NCBI GenBank assembly: GCA_026214975.1
Contig: CM047808.1
Coordinates: forward strand, 5,445,262 to 5,509,261
DNA: 64,000 bases
Direction of reading: 5' to 3'
Source of the DNA: Gentiana macrophylla
Taxonomy: Eukaryota > Streptophyta > Magnoliopsida > Gentianales > Gentianaceae
How positions within the stretch are numbered: position 1 is the first letter of the stretch; every line of letters starts with the position of its first letter. The translations under genes were made by a program, and so were the position numbers. The notes under the pieces are model-generated. The model did not search any database. It worked only from the letters and a program-made list of their open reading frames with translations, and had not been told where the DNA came from. Positions 43,657 to 56,254 of the stretch are shown here, in pieces.

Positions 43657-46600
43657 CTAGATCATCAACCGATTCTTCTTCCTCTCCATCTTCTTGTTGA
43701 ATGAAATCCTCCATCTCATCATCATCCAAGTCATTATCCCCAACATCGGAGTCAACATCGACATCAAGATCTTGGTGGACAATGTTAAGAGGATCGATAA
43801 TCGGGAAGCATCATTGATCACTTGTTCTTGGAAAACGGTTTCTCGACGGGAGCATCGATAGTCGATCTTGCCTTTGTTTTGAAAACAACCGACCATTGAT
43901 CTTTGTCTTTTTCAAACTTGGATATGGAGCATAGTAGACTTGCTCGACTTGATAAGCCGTAACAAATGGATCATAAGCGCCATATTTCCTACCACGATGA
44001 ACTTCAACTATCTTATAATCTTTATGCACATTCATGCCCCGTTCGTAATTATCAAACCAATCACATTTGAACAATACGGCTTTGTAGACGATCGAATGTC
44101 CATAATACACCAACTCAATGATTTCATTTAAAGTGCCATAATAGTCGGCACCTTCCGTGGAATCGACACAAACTCCGTTGTTGATCAAGATTTACCAATA
44201 TCGCTTGCCCGGTTGAATGTCCGAAAGTTGTAGCCATTAATCGAATAACGTTTCCAAGTTTTGACTTGACGAGAAGGACCACTTGCCAAAGCTTTTAGCA
44301 AATCATCATTCAACAATGATGCTTGTTGTCCAAACCATTTGGTAAATTCATGTTCATGTTTATTCCAAATATCTGTCGAGGTCAATTGAGGCTGTTGAAC
44401 ACGAATAAATTGCTCGAACAATCTAAGAATGAATCATTTTGTCAGTTAATGTATATTTGTTCAGAAAAAACTGTTAAGCATTGTATGTATGTAGTAATGA
44501 GGTACTTACAGTTCATACGGTTTCATGATTTCGCAGTTAGCCAATACGTACTTGTGCACAAAGTCATATTCTTTATTATCCAAGAACCTCGTCTTGCACT
44601 TCCCAGTTGTTGTACCATTATGATCACAGAATAACTCAGGTAAATCTGAAACGATTGCATATTGATCACAGAATAACTCAGATTCTTTGCTTTTGTTTCA
44701 ATATGATCATCGTAATACATAGAACAGAAGTTTGAAATCTCTTCCAACAAATACGCATTGCATATTGATCCCTCTACGAAAGCTTTGTTACCAATCTTTT
44801 GTTTTAAGTGATTCAAAAACCTTTCGAATGGATACATCCATCGATATTGCACGAGACCACCAACTCTGACCTCATACGGCAAGTGTACCGGTAAATGCTC
44901 CATCGAGTTAAAAAACGCTTGGAGGCAAAATCTTCTCTAACTTGCAAATAATCTCAAGAATGTTATTCTCTAAACGAATCACGTCTTCTATTTTTAGTGT
45001 AGCGAAGACACAAGTCTCGAAAGAATTGACTTATCTCGGTCAATGCATTCCATTCATTTTTCGAATCAATTCTCGAAGGCAACGGCAACAAACGTTCCAT
45101 AAAAACGTGACAATCATGGCTTTTCAAACCACGTAGAATGTATTCATCATGATCTACGCACCTACTCAGTCCAAGCATAACCGTCGTGGAATTTCAACTT
45201 GGTGACCCATTCACACAACACTTTTCTTTTCTGCTTGTCAAGAACAAGTGTACAATCGGGGCGCTTTCTGCAAAGCTCTTTCAAATCTTTAGCAGATTTT
45301 GGACCACAAGCAGTCTTGCCTTTAACGTCCATAACCGTGTCAATCAGTTTTTCAAAGAAGTTTTTCTCAATATGCATCACATCCAGGCAATGTCGAAGCA
45401 GCAATGTTTTCCAATACGGAAGATCCCAAAAAATGCTTCTTTTCCACCAACCATTCTTGGAGTTTTTAAGCCGTTTCAAGTCTGAATCTGAGCCATCAAT
45501 GATGCTTGGTAGGTGTTGTACAAATTCCCATACCTCCTCACCACTCAATCTACGGGGTGGAGTCGCGTGTTCATACTGTTTGGACTTTAAAAAACCTTTA
45601 TCGGTCACGAAAAATATGGTCTTGAGGAGAAATCGCCGATGACAATCAAACCAAGTGCATTTACCACTATGTTTGAGCCGAACGACTTGTTTCCATCACC
45701 ACAATAGGGACAAGCTTTCACACCAAATTGTAGTCCACCCGGATAACATGCCATACGCAGAAAATCATTGATAGTCCACATTAGTGCAGCCTCATATGAA
45801 AATTTTGTTTTGTGGATACATCGTAAGTAAACAACCCTGTTTCCCACAGCTGCTTCAACTCCTTAATCAATGGTTGCAAATAAACATCGAGGTTTCCTTT
45901 CGGATTTTTCGGCCCCGGTACAAGCACTGATAAGAATATAAACTGTCTTTTCATGCACAACCAGGGCGGAAGATTGTATGGTGTAACCATGACTGGCCAG
46001 CAAGAGTAGTTCTTCCCAAAATTACCAAAAGGTGCAAAACCGTCAGTGCAAAGTCCTAACCGCACATTTCTAGGCTCCTTAGCAAACTCAGGGTGCATTT
46101 GGTCAAAATGCTTCCAAGCTTCAGCGTCACTTGGGTGGGCCATTATACCGCTTGTCCTGGGGTTTTCCGCGTGCCACCTCATTTCCTTGCCTATATGTTT
46201 CGTGGCGTACAACCTTTGGAGTCTAGGTCCAATCGGGAAATAAGTCATCACTTTGTTAGGCACACGTTGACCTCTTGCGTTCGTTTTCGGTTTATATCGA
46301 TCAAGGTCACACTTCCGACACTTGTCCAGATTCGCGTCCTCCTCCCAAAATAACATACACCCCGCGGGACACACGTGTATTTTCTCATGGGGTAGCTCTA
46401 ATGCCTTTAACAACTTTTTGGTTTGATAGAAGTTCGAGGTCATTAAGTTATTCTTCGGAAGAATATCTCCTATCAAACCGGTAACCCCGTCAACGCATTT
46501 GTGAGAGAGGTTGTGATCACATTTCAAAGTGAGCAACCTAGAAGCCGCTTGCGATGACGGAGACACTACTTCTTCCATCACATACAGAGTTCCTCTGCGT

Positions 46601-47041
46601 TTTTCAAAGATTTCAAAAAATGATGCAACTTCGTGGTTTGGTGTCTCATTGTTCTCCTCTTGGTTAAGAAATTCTTCTCTTACGTGATCAATCCTATCAC
46701 GTGTGCGTCATTAACCATGTCCTCGATAAGGGTTCACATTCCGTTCTTCTTTGAACGTTGATCGGAATGGGAAACTCTTCACCATGACACACCCAATCAT
46801 AGTAGTTTGCGCAAAACCCATATTTAGTTAAATGTAATCTCATGTCATGTTCGATTGAAAATTTAGTGTTCTTACACTTACTACATGGACACTTCATCAT
46901 TCCATTATTTGCCCGAAACGAATCTAACTGCTTTGCATGTTTTATGAATTCCTCCACTCCATTCACAAATACCGGGTTAAATTTCTTGTTAGCATCCAAC
47001 CTCTCGTACATCCAACTCCGTTCTATTCTCTTCATTTTCAA
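43657..47041 (-). pseudogene. TNP2-type transposase of CACTA-2, frame-broken
   Basis: Starts near 47041. The transposase-associated domain is at 47041-46697 (RSWMYERLDANKKFNPVFVN, CPCSKCKN, HLTKYGFCANYYDW). The TNP2 core is in 46581-45162: VCPAGCMLFWEEDANLDKCR, GLCTDGFAPFGNFGKNYSCW, PVMVTPYNLPPWLCMKRQFI, then WTINDFLRMACYPGG with ACPYCGDG, and LPYWKTLLLRHCLDVMHIEK. DUF4218-like at 44903-44523 (HLPYEVRVGGLVQYRWMYPF, ERFLNHLKQ). DUF4216-like at 44188-43811 (DYYGTLNEIIELVYY, FKCDWFDNYERG). At least four frame changes separate the blocks; some may be introns, but several lack splice signals. Confidence 0.85.
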
Positions 47042-47249
47042 TCCTACACATCATATCATACAAAATATGAGACTAACAATAGTCTTTGAAGGTTGTCTCA
47101 ACACTTTTGCAAACTCAGTTTTACTCAACTTACTATGAAACTAACAACACTTTAACCTAAATTTTTAATTCATGGTCAAAGGTTCGACGTCAAAATAATT
47201 CGGAGGCTTTGCCGTATAACAAAGTACCCCTCAAGTACCATTTTCCAAA

Positions 47250-47510
47250 CGGGTAGAACAAAGACCCTTTTCAACAAACCAATTCAACCACATACTTATC
47301 ATCATTTCAATCCAAATTCAACAAACCAATTCAACCAACATCCGGTTTCTAAACTAAGCATTTTCAACCAACATCCGGCTTTGCACATACTTAAGCATTC
47401 AACAAACCAATTCAACCAATTCAACCAACATCCGGCTTTGCACATACTTAAGCATTTTCCTAACTTATCTAACTAATACACATAAGTAAGCATTTTCCTA
47501 ACTTATAATT
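47250..47510. repeat. Short imperfect direct repeats in CACTA-2
   Basis: CAACAAACCAATTCAACCA recurs at about 47272, 47330 and 47400, and CCGGCTTTGCACATACTTAA at 47385 and 47432; between them CTAACTTATCTAACT-like drift. Confidence 0.7.
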
Positions 47511-47749
47511 ACAACACATATATATCTATAAATATATACTACATATGATACACTATATAAAAAAAAAAAAAAACTATAAAACCGGCAATCCAAGGTGCAA
47601 GGAACTACCCCTACGCGTCTACCTCTACCTCTACCTCTACCTCTACCTCTACCTGCGACATCTATTTGACACGTAAAATGACGTTTATACTAATCTAAAT
47701 GCAATTATAATAAAAAGGCGTTTATACTAATTAATAATATGTGCAAGGA

Positions 47750-49244
47750 AAGCGAGATTTTCTGTAGATCTCGTAACTCACGGGTTTGCAATAGATCCCC
47801 TAACTATTAAGATTTGCAGTAGCACCTCTAACTACACCGACCTCAAGCAATTTCTTTGTTTGCTAAGCCGAGTAACTACAACACCTTCTTCGAAACTGTA
47901 AAAAAGTGCAAAGAAAGTAAGTGGACTCCGCCAAAAAAAGTTAGGTAAGTATAGCCGCACACCAAATTACGTTTTCTTTATATGGTTGGAAAGCTCAGAA
48001 TGCAAGCTACAAAACGCATATTTCAGATCTCATTTTCATCCATCACACATCACACACCATGTCAAACAAAAACGCATCGATATTGAAAATCTGTTTTACA
48101 GCTTTCTGATGTGGTTTTGTGTCGAACTTTGAGTACCCTATACTACTTGGAATGAGCTGAATTTTTGATGTGTTATATATTGCATATAGGGGTACATTTT
48201 TCATTGAGAAACCATTCTGGTTTGAGGCCTTTATAATAGTTAAAAGTTGGTCACAAACTGCTTAGTCAAAACTGTCCGCTGGGAGCTAATTAGGCTGTGT
48301 GGTGTTTTTGAATGTCGGGTTGAAGCCCAAACGAGCTGAAAATTTAAGGGATTATAATTCAGAATATTATGAGCATTTTATCTTCTTAGACCAACTGATT
48401 TTGAGTTCGTTACGATAGTAAGAAAGTGAGATAAACATAGGTCAAAAGTTCATCAAAAACTTCGACAAGTATCCAAACCAATGTATCCTAAAAGGCAACA
48501 TACAATAGAACGAATGACAATCTAAAAAACTTCAACAAGTATCCAAACCAATGTAAAACTCGATTCAAAAAGGCCCAGCTTAGCTTTGCTAATCATCAAA
48601 TGTGGCTAAACACACACTTTATACACTAGAAGATTATAAGACAGCTTTAGGTGATTCAAAGAACAATAGATACTCTGATTATTTCATATATAATCAACAA
48701 AGACCGATTGTAATTGATTAACACCACCACCACCACAACACCTAAACCGCCACAATACAACACCAATCCAAGATCAATGACCAACACCACACCCAACCAT
48801 CATCCAAAATCTAACACAAAACAATCACGAACAAAACAAAACATATAACGAGTCAATTGAAGTCCAAATCGAGTCAAGAGATGAATTGGACAAAAATTAA
48901 AAGCCCTAAAATTCAAAATTGAGAAGTTGAGTAGGTCAGTACTTACCAAATTAGGACCAAAACGTGGTGTAGAAGGGAGGTGGAGATGGTCGTGGAGGTG
49001 TCTGTGGTCATCTTGAGGAGGTGGTGGAGGAGGCGGCCGCAGAGAGGAGGTGGAAGTGCGGTCAGTAGGTGGAGGTGGCATGTGGCGTGGTTGAAGGTGG
49101 AGGTGGAGACGGAGACGGCTGCGGAGGAGGAGGAGAGGAGGATCGAGAGAGAGAGAGGAGAGGGGAGAAGCTAGCAAAGCGGCCTGAAAAAGTATGCGAA
49201 TGAAGAAGAAGAAGAAAAGAAGAGGACCCGATTTTAATTTAGGT
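47750..49244. other. CACTA-2 leader region, no recognised gene
   Basis: Between the transposase start and the right subterminal repeats. A purine-rich GGTGGAGGTGG tract at 48960-49150 gives long P/S- or G/R-rich frames on both strands with no domain. It probably holds the element promoter and untranslated leader. Confidence 0.4.
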
Positions 49245-50459
49245 CACATTTTGCGACGGAATTTAAATTCGTCGCAAATTTTATCTAAATTGAGAATAAT
49301 AAATAATTTTATAAAATTTTATTGAAGTCCGTCGCAAAATAATAAACCTTCCGTCATAAAAACGGCATTTTGCGACGAATTTAAATTCGCCGCAAATTTT
49401 ATCTAAATTCGAATAATAAAATAATTTTATAAAATTTTATTGAATAGTCCGTCGCAAAATAATAAAAATTCCGTCGCAAAATTGCCCGCCAAGTGGAAAA
49501 ATCGGTCCCGCCAAGTGTCCCGTCGCAAACATTAAAATATCCGTCGCAAACGTAAATTTGCGACGGAAATAAGGTCCGTCGCAAAAAATCCGTCGCAAAA
49601 CTGCTGTTTTTTTGTAGTGGATTATAAGGAAGAAATCGTGCATAGACAGAGTTTGGGACAGGATCCTTTGGAAGAGTTGCGATTGCGGGTTTGTCCGGAT
49701 GTTGCTTGGACGTTGAGATCGGGGGGAGACCGGAAAGAGTTGGTTACCACGACCTGGACAGAGGATTGGAAGGTCCAGTGTCGCTTTATTCAGAGTCGGT
49801 TGTTGCCGAAAAACAACCTGACGCATTTTCATATAGGTGACCTAGGTATGCTGTATGCATTGACGTTCGGCCTGAATGTAAATGTGGGACATGCGTTATT
49901 TGACGATGTGGCTACTAATCAGAAAAACTATTCTCGTAGCCTGATTATCCCTCACCTGATCCACAGTCTCTGCATTGATGCCGGTGTTCCTGAGTACGGG
50001 GCCGATCACAAGCCGAAGAACCCGAGGCCTATACAGCGAGAGAAGGGTAAGCCTTCAGGTCAGCCAGAGTCAGGGGCACCACAGGAGCCTGGTTCATCTT
50101 CAGTTCAGACTCGAGCATCCTCACTTCCGGCTTTATCCCCCTCGGTCCGTATGCGGTTAAGTATGGCCAACAGTCTCCGGGATTGGATGTGCGATATCCA
50201 CGAAACGCAGAAGAACATGATGTACGTGTTGAGATGCCTTGTGGAGGACAAGAAGCCGAGGGATATGCAGATCTTCAAGGAGAGTGATACGGAGTTCGTC
50301 TTCTCGGATGAGATTGAGCAGGCTATTGCAGATGTTATTCACGAGTCTGAGTCATCCGATGAGGATCGGCCTGCCTCGGTAGACGGGACTACGGCACCAC
50401 CTTCTGGACCCTCCTCTGATCCCCCAGCTGATGATTCTGCGCCGCCGGGCCAACCTTGA

Positions 50460-51893
50460 TCTTATTTGTCTATTTTTATGGTTGTATTGACATTTTTACT
50501 TATCTGGTTCGTTGTAGTTTGATATTGCTACTACTATTTATTTTCGATGAATCATGTAAGCCATAAGGCGCCCGTACTTTCATTTCTGCCATTCATGCAC
50601 TTCTTGGATGGATTGAATGCTTACGTTTTTGGTTTATCTTGATTTTGATCTCTCTTCTTCATTCTGTTGTACTCCCCCGTTTTCCCCGAGATGTTTCTAT
50701 GTTTTCCAAGGTGGGCAGGTCTATTTTTAGCAGTTTTTCCGGGCTACATTGTGTTACTACCTAGGCTCCGGCTTGACCGACGATTCGTGTACCGACTACA
50801 ATCAGCTAAGTTCCGTACTTCTCTTTATTTCTGCACAACATGAGGACATGTTGTAATTTAAGTGTGGGGGAGGGGATTAGTCGATATGTATCTATACATT
50901 TGCTTATATGATGTTATTTCTATGCTAAAATGAGCTAAATTTTAAATTTTTTGTTTTGTCCCGAGTAGGCAATACACGTTTTTGTTCGGTTTGTTATAGT
51001 CATTGATGCTGTATACCATATTTTTAGTGAGTTAGTTGTTTCACCAAGATTTATTTTTCACGTGCCATAGTGAATGATGAGCTATTTTTATAAAGTTATA
51101 CCCCGTTTTGGATTAGTAGTTTTTGATTTCCTTATAAGTCATGTGCTTAGTGCTACGTTTATATCTCGAGATTTATGATAGTCTGTATTTAGATCCAAAG
51201 TATGAGATACTGTGAATATCTAGACGTTTGAATGTGATAAGTAACACGGGGCTAATGTCAATTAAAAAGATAAGTTAATAGTTGATTAATAAGGGTGTGT
51301 CGAAAGCTAGTCGATGATTTGGGTGAGGTAGGGTATACCACGTATGTCCTATGCCACTATGATGACTAAGAGCTCACGACAGTTAGGAAAAGCTGCCTTA
51401 TGATTGGAGTAAGGTAGGGTATTATCTTGAAATGTCCTATTCTGCTATGAGGGCAATATCTTCTTCTAATGTGTGTTTATAAAAGTGAAATGGTTAAATC
51501 AACTTAAGAATTGGTATGAAAATGAATATAAGGCTAAGTTATCGTCTATCTTATCCCCAGTAGAAACTGATAGATATGCTGTAGGGAATATCCTCTGAGT
51601 ATTTCAGAAAGGCCCTAGATTCATTCGATCATTCTTTTCGGGATATGTCACGTTTGTAGGGTGCATCTTATGAGTGTCATTTATTGCTAGTCTACGAGGG
51701 GGTATTAGCTAGTTTTACTTTGAGTTCTTCAAGTTTGGGTTTAGTGGAAATTTTCTATGGCTATGCACACACACGATGGTGAACTTCTAAGTTATTGATT
51801 ATGTGGTATATGCGTTGAGGTGTCTATATTCTTTCCGAGCCTTTATCTTGTTTTGTTTTGCTCGGGACGAGCAAAGTTTAAGTGTGGGGGAGT
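50460..51893 (+). other. Athila 3' non-coding region with two identical polypurine tracts
   Basis: TTTAAGTGTGGGGGAG occurs at 50857-50872 and again at 51877-51892, the latter immediately before the 3' LTR. The rest has no coding capacity. The inner copy may be a second plus-strand primer. Confidence 0.7.
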
Positions 51894-53271
51894 TGTTAAG
51901 GGTGAAATTATATGATTTATAACGCTACATTTTATAATGTTTTCCCCCGTATTCGTATTAATCGCTTGGGAATTAAGTGTTTAAATGAATTATCGAGCAA
52001 ATGACATTTTTAATGAGTTAATCGCAAAGTTGGTGAATTTATATGTTTTAATAATGATTTTATGGTTATTGGAATTATGTTACGCTTTGCGGTGTTTTTG
52101 ATATGATGTAGATACATGTTGGAGGCTAAATTGATGATCAATGTTGATATAATTCGAGCTAAATCAAGATAGAGATGAGAAAAGAAGGATAAAGATGGAG
52201 AAAAGAGATGAGATCAAGAAATCGAAATTTAGTCATATTGGATGGCGTCGTGTCCCGCCCAGTGGACGGGCGTTTGATCAAGTGGACGAGCGTCCATGAG
52301 GGTATTTTACATTCAGCAAGTTTGGACGCAGGGTGGACGCTAGATCAAACGGGCGTCTGAAGGAGATTCGGCCCGACTCAAAGTTCAAAACAGATCGGAC
52401 GAGCGTTCAGAAGAATGGACGGGCGTCCACGGCCGACTGAAGCACCACCGACCTAGCTTATGACCTAGCCGACTTATTCACCTATTTAAGCAGCAGCGCC
52501 CCAAACCTAGCACACACAGAGAGATACGCATAGAGACATTGAGAGAGTCGAAAATTCATCTTATAAACAGTAGCAGTTCGTTATTTCTTTTTGCTTTTCT
52601 TTTATGCAATCAAAACAATTTGTTGATTTCAAGACTATTATGAGTAGCTAAACTCCCGGGTTGGACGAACGGGTGAAGCAATTCGAGAGGTGGTTGGTTG
52701 CCTTATTTTCTGCGTTTTGCAAACAATAAAAGGTCAGATTTTTATTGCGTCTATTTTGTGCTTCATATCGATAGATAAAGCCTGTGATAATTGTTTGACG
52801 ATAGTTGAATGAATTCTAGATCACCGCAATAGCAATCAGTTTAATCGATTTGTCTAAAAACGAAAGTTATCAAATTGTTAACCTAGATAATAGATTCGAA
52901 AGAATTTGTGCCTATCGTGCTTAAATAATCAATCTTTGATAAAAGTTGATAAACAGATTATCTAAGGAATTAGTAATTTGCATTGGGTATAGGTTAATCT
53001 TGGCCTTTAGTAATTTGCATGCGTAGGACGTTAGAAGCTTTTACCGCTATCTTGAATTGTGGATCCCTGTTCGTCTGCCTTTCTCCCCATTATTTGATAA
53101 ACCTAGAATTGTTATTCGTGACACTTTTTGCCTAAACTTTAATACACATTCAACCTCACGTTCCTCGTGGGATCGACCCGGAATAATCGCTTTACTACAA
53201 GCTTTGCATTGGAGCGACTAACCGGATTTTTATTACTTGTCTTTTTGTTTCGTTTACAAAAATCCACCACA
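51894..53271 (+). repeat. Athila 3' LTR
   Basis: 1378 bp, TGTTAAGGG..CCACCACA, near-identical to 31136-32510. Differences cluster in the GGACG motif region and in short homopolymers. Confidence 0.92.
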
Positions 53272-53274
53272 GGG

Positions 53275-53604
53275 TGTTAAGAGTAATGCTGAGGATTGGA
53301 CGGTTGTTGGCTCACACAAGCATTTCATCAAACACTTGATTGAAAAGTTGGTTGGGGCAGTTACAACCAAATCAACTCAAGTGAATTAGTATAAATAGCA
53401 ATCAGTAGTCACATTGTGTAATTAGAAGTTTCAATGAAAGATTAGAAGGAACAATTAGAAGAAAATTCAGTTATACATTTTCCTGCCCTTTTATGTTTTG
53501 AATTGAAGAAGAAGATCTTCATCTTCTTCATCTTGTAGTTCTGCAAATTCTCAATTCCAATTCAAGTTCAGTATTATTGTTTGATTCGAATTCAAGTTTT
53601 AACA
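53275..53604 (+). repeat. Copia 3' LTR
   Basis: TGTTAAGAG..TTTTAACA, 330 bp, with matching 6-bp inverted ends. A TATA-like TAGTATAAATAGC is at about 53388. Its first 40 bp (GAGTAATGCTGAGGATTGGA) resemble the segment flanking CACTA-1 inside the Copia internal region (26126-26136 plus 31066-31085). Confidence 0.85.
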
Positions 53605-56254
53605 TCATGCGAATGATAAATTAATGCGTGAATTAATAATTTAATAATAATTCAAATATATCCTTTTGGAAATAATTCTTTGATGTTTGACCAAGTCATC
53701 AAATTTACTAAGTTGATGGACTGGCAAAACGTGGCCATTATCTAAATCATGGGTGAGTGTCGTATAATGGGCAAAAGTGGCCCAGTGGGTATTTTGGATC
53801 TCAAGCTTGATACTCTTATAAATTCCCTTTTTGACCGGAAATTGCAAGAGATAGAAATTTACAGAGAATAACATTCAATGTATTTTTTCATTTAGAGTAG
53901 ACTTCGCATTGTTGAAGAGAAAGTCAGAACACCGATAGAGTTCGCCGCTGTTCAATGTTCGAAGTGCCACCACATTAAAAATGTAAACTATCAGATTTTG
54001 GCATATTCATAAGGATAGAGTGTTTGCAGACTGCGCCTATTGAGATTTATTATTTCGCTTTTGTTTTTAGCTCTGTTATAATTCAGTATAGTAGAATAAC
54101 ATGAAGAAATTGCTGTTTTGGCTCTATTGTGTATTCAATTTAGCACATACTATACTGCGGATCTAACAGTTGGGACTGTGGTGTCGTGACACGTGTCCGT
54201 TTTCGCGTTTATTAGATTAGTTGCCGTCCAAATGGCTAAAAGAATCTGCATTGCCCAAACGAAACCCAAAAACTCAGAAAGCAACAAAAGCATGTCGACA
54301 AACGTCAATTAATAATCCCTATATATCCTAATCTTTCAACATCATAATTTGTCAAACGGCAATAAATTAAATTATTTTATATAAATATACTACACAAGCC
54401 AAGCCGTAAAGAATCAACTTCATATTCTCTTTAGTACTACAACTTGCATTTTTGTTTCAATTAATTATAGAGAGATGGAGGGAAAAGTCTATTTTTAATT
54501 ACAAAATAAATAAATATGACAATTTATTTTTTTAGTTGCAAAAAGGATAAAAATTTGAGACGGACAAAAATACCGCTTAATAACAGTCGCGCTGGGTTTG
54601 GGCCGTTTGACACGCTAGGTAAGGTTTGGTACATGCTTGACTTATGTTTTATTTGTTTTTCTTTTCAAACACTCGTAACTTTTGATTTATAACTCCGATC
54701 ATCGAAATTTTTTCACCAAAATTCATATTTTTTTTGCTTTTTAATTTGAGCCCAAATACGATACGCTTCCGATGTAAATTTTGAAAGCTGAAAAAAAATT
54801 TGCATTAACCGGAGCGTTTTTCTTATAAACGCCCGTAACTTTTGATTTAGAACACCGATCACCAAAATTATTTCACCAAAGTTCATTTTTTTTATCTTCA
54901 TTTTGAGACCTCATTTGATACCTTTTCGACGTAGTATTTGAAAGCCGAATTTAATCGCAACATTTACACTAACACATCAAGAAATCAGATCGTGATCGAT
55001 GATCGATGAAACAATATCAGGTTCATTTAAGGCTTAATTCAAGTGACTACTTCAAGGCACACATATCTGGCTCATATAAGGCTCATTTAAGGCTTAATTC
55101 AATGGATAAGGAGGGAATATAATACCCTAAAAAAGAAATAGAAGAAAGAAGAATTTATAGATTGAGATAGAGCAACTCAAAAAAAGTGAAAGGATAGGTG
55201 CCAATGAAATGAGTCAATTGAGAGACATAATGTATTTTGATGACCAGAAAGAATTAAGAAAATAGGTGTAGAGAGATCGGAAGTCGGAGATACTAGAAAG
55301 AAAGAAGAGAAAAAGAAATAATTTGGGGGACTATCACTAAGTAAGTGATTGAATTGTCCGTTTTTGTTTTTAAGAGAGAAAGGAAAAGACAGAAAGGAAA
55401 AGACAGAACCACGTATTGTTGGGAATTGAAAGATAAATAATGTCAAGAATCGAAAGATTTTTTTATTAGCAGTAGACATTATATAAGATTTTTGCTCCTG
55501 ATACAATAGATAGCAACAAAAACATTAGCCTACAATCATGGTACTGTGGTAACCATGATACAATTACATTATTGGGATGAATATCATAGGCATTTCTTGC
55601 TGCTCTAACGTTGTGTGCAAAGAAGACCAAAGAAGCTTACAAAACAAAGCTTGGGAATCCCAGTTGCACCTAAAAGCAATAAATTGTGAAATTAATGGTC
55701 GGTTCATCAATGGTAGAAATAGTAACATTGGAAAATGACATAACCAAATTCAGGAACTCTTAATACTATTATTATTTTTGTTCAAAGTGAAATGAAATAG
55801 AAACTCAAGGCTCATATCAAATCTGGCTCATATAAGGCACACAATATCGATAATGATGATCATATAAGGCACACAATATCGATGAATATCGATGATCGAT
55901 ATTAGTATTAGTATCGTGACGTGATCGATCGCGAAACAAGATCGCTTATTTAAGGCTTATTTCATGTGACTACTTCAAGGCACACAAGAAGATTCCAGTC
56001 ATTCTCTGGATTCTGGTGCAATGTTTAAGTGAATCATTATATGATCAACAAAAAGTGAAACACCAGCAAAATTCTTAACACAAAGATTGAGGGTCGTTTT
56101 GGTTATAGTCAAATTGTTCTAAACATTAGGCAAGGCGGACTCTTAACAAATAGGTAGGTGATTTTTAGATAAACAGTAATCATGACACAAAATATAACAT
56201 GGAACAAAGTCCATAACCCACAAAATTGAGAGAGACTATATAGATAGCTAAGAC

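Larger units (their letters stand above)
41256..49619 (-). mobile_element. CACTA element 2 (8.4 kb) with decayed TNP2 and TnpA-like genes
   Basis: Ends CACTACAAAAAAACAGCAGT and its perfect complement, continuing as GCGACGG; the 3-bp duplication GAT lies at 41253-41255 and 49620-49622. Subterminal arrays of CCGTCGCAAA and its complement lie at 41275-41770 and 49245-49619. The genes read on minus, TNP2 first and a TnpA-like gene after it, as in En/Spm. Frameshifts and stops suggest it is no longer autonomous. It interrupts Athila ORF3, so it is younger than that insertion. Confidence 0.95.
40591..50459 (+). pseudogene. Athila ORF3 (plant-transposon-protein / env-position ORF), split by CACTA-2
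   Basis: Exonic parts are 40591-41255 and 49623-50459. N-terminal 120 residues are basic and disordered (REAGKKRKEFDP). The conserved domain follows: RRFINPVAHEVFTKHYFSRN, KVRKWEALITIPTTPVNSSL, VREFYANCSE, RWVEVPFTPEVINQKYNL, and after the insertion LRLRVCPDVAWTL, CRFIQSRLLPKNNLTHF, FGLNVNVGHALFDDVATNQK and SLIIPHLIHSLC. This is the putative plant transposon protein domain common in the third ORF of Athila elements. A one-base frameshift near 41045 shifts the frame before the insertion. The C-terminus is P/S-rich and acidic. Function unknown; no envelope-like membrane anchor seen. Confidence 0.8.
31136..53271 (+). mobile_element. Athila-type Ty3/gypsy LTR retrotransposon (22 kb including a nested CACTA)
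   Basis: LTRs 31136-32510 and 51894-53271 are nearly identical (a handful of substitutions and small indels), so insertion is recent. The primer site TGGCGCCGTTGCCGGGGA (32517-32534) is complementary to the 3' end of tRNA-Asp. Order gag, protease, RT, RNase H, integrase, then an extra ORF after a long spacer, as in Athila. Pol has several frame breaks. The polypurine tract TTTAAGTGTGGGGGAG precedes the 3' LTR. The target lies in the G-rich PPT of the Copia element; flanks GGGGG and GGGTG leave the exact duplication ambiguous. Without CACTA-2 it is about 13.8 kb. Confidence 0.93.
25383..53604 (+). mobile_element. 5'-truncated Copia element, interrupted by CACTA-1 and an Athila element
   Basis: Keeps the RNase H end of pol (25399-26130), the purine tract near 31120-31135 and one 3' LTR of 330 bp at 53275-53604 (TGTTAAGAG..TTTTAACA). 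Everything upstream of RNase H, including the 5' LTR, is missing. CACTA-1 sits six bases past the pol stop; the Athila element sits exactly at the PPT/LTR junction. Without insertions about 1.15 kb remains. Confidence 0.8.

Noticed and set aside
45186..46484. Several + frames of 65-147 codons
   Set aside because: Antisense shadows of the TNP2 transposase on minus.
48800..49177. 125-codon minus-strand frame rich in P, S, H and L, and the G/R-rich + frame
   Set aside because: Both follow from one purine-rich tract in the CACTA-2 leader; no domain, and the strands give mirror low-complexity peptides.
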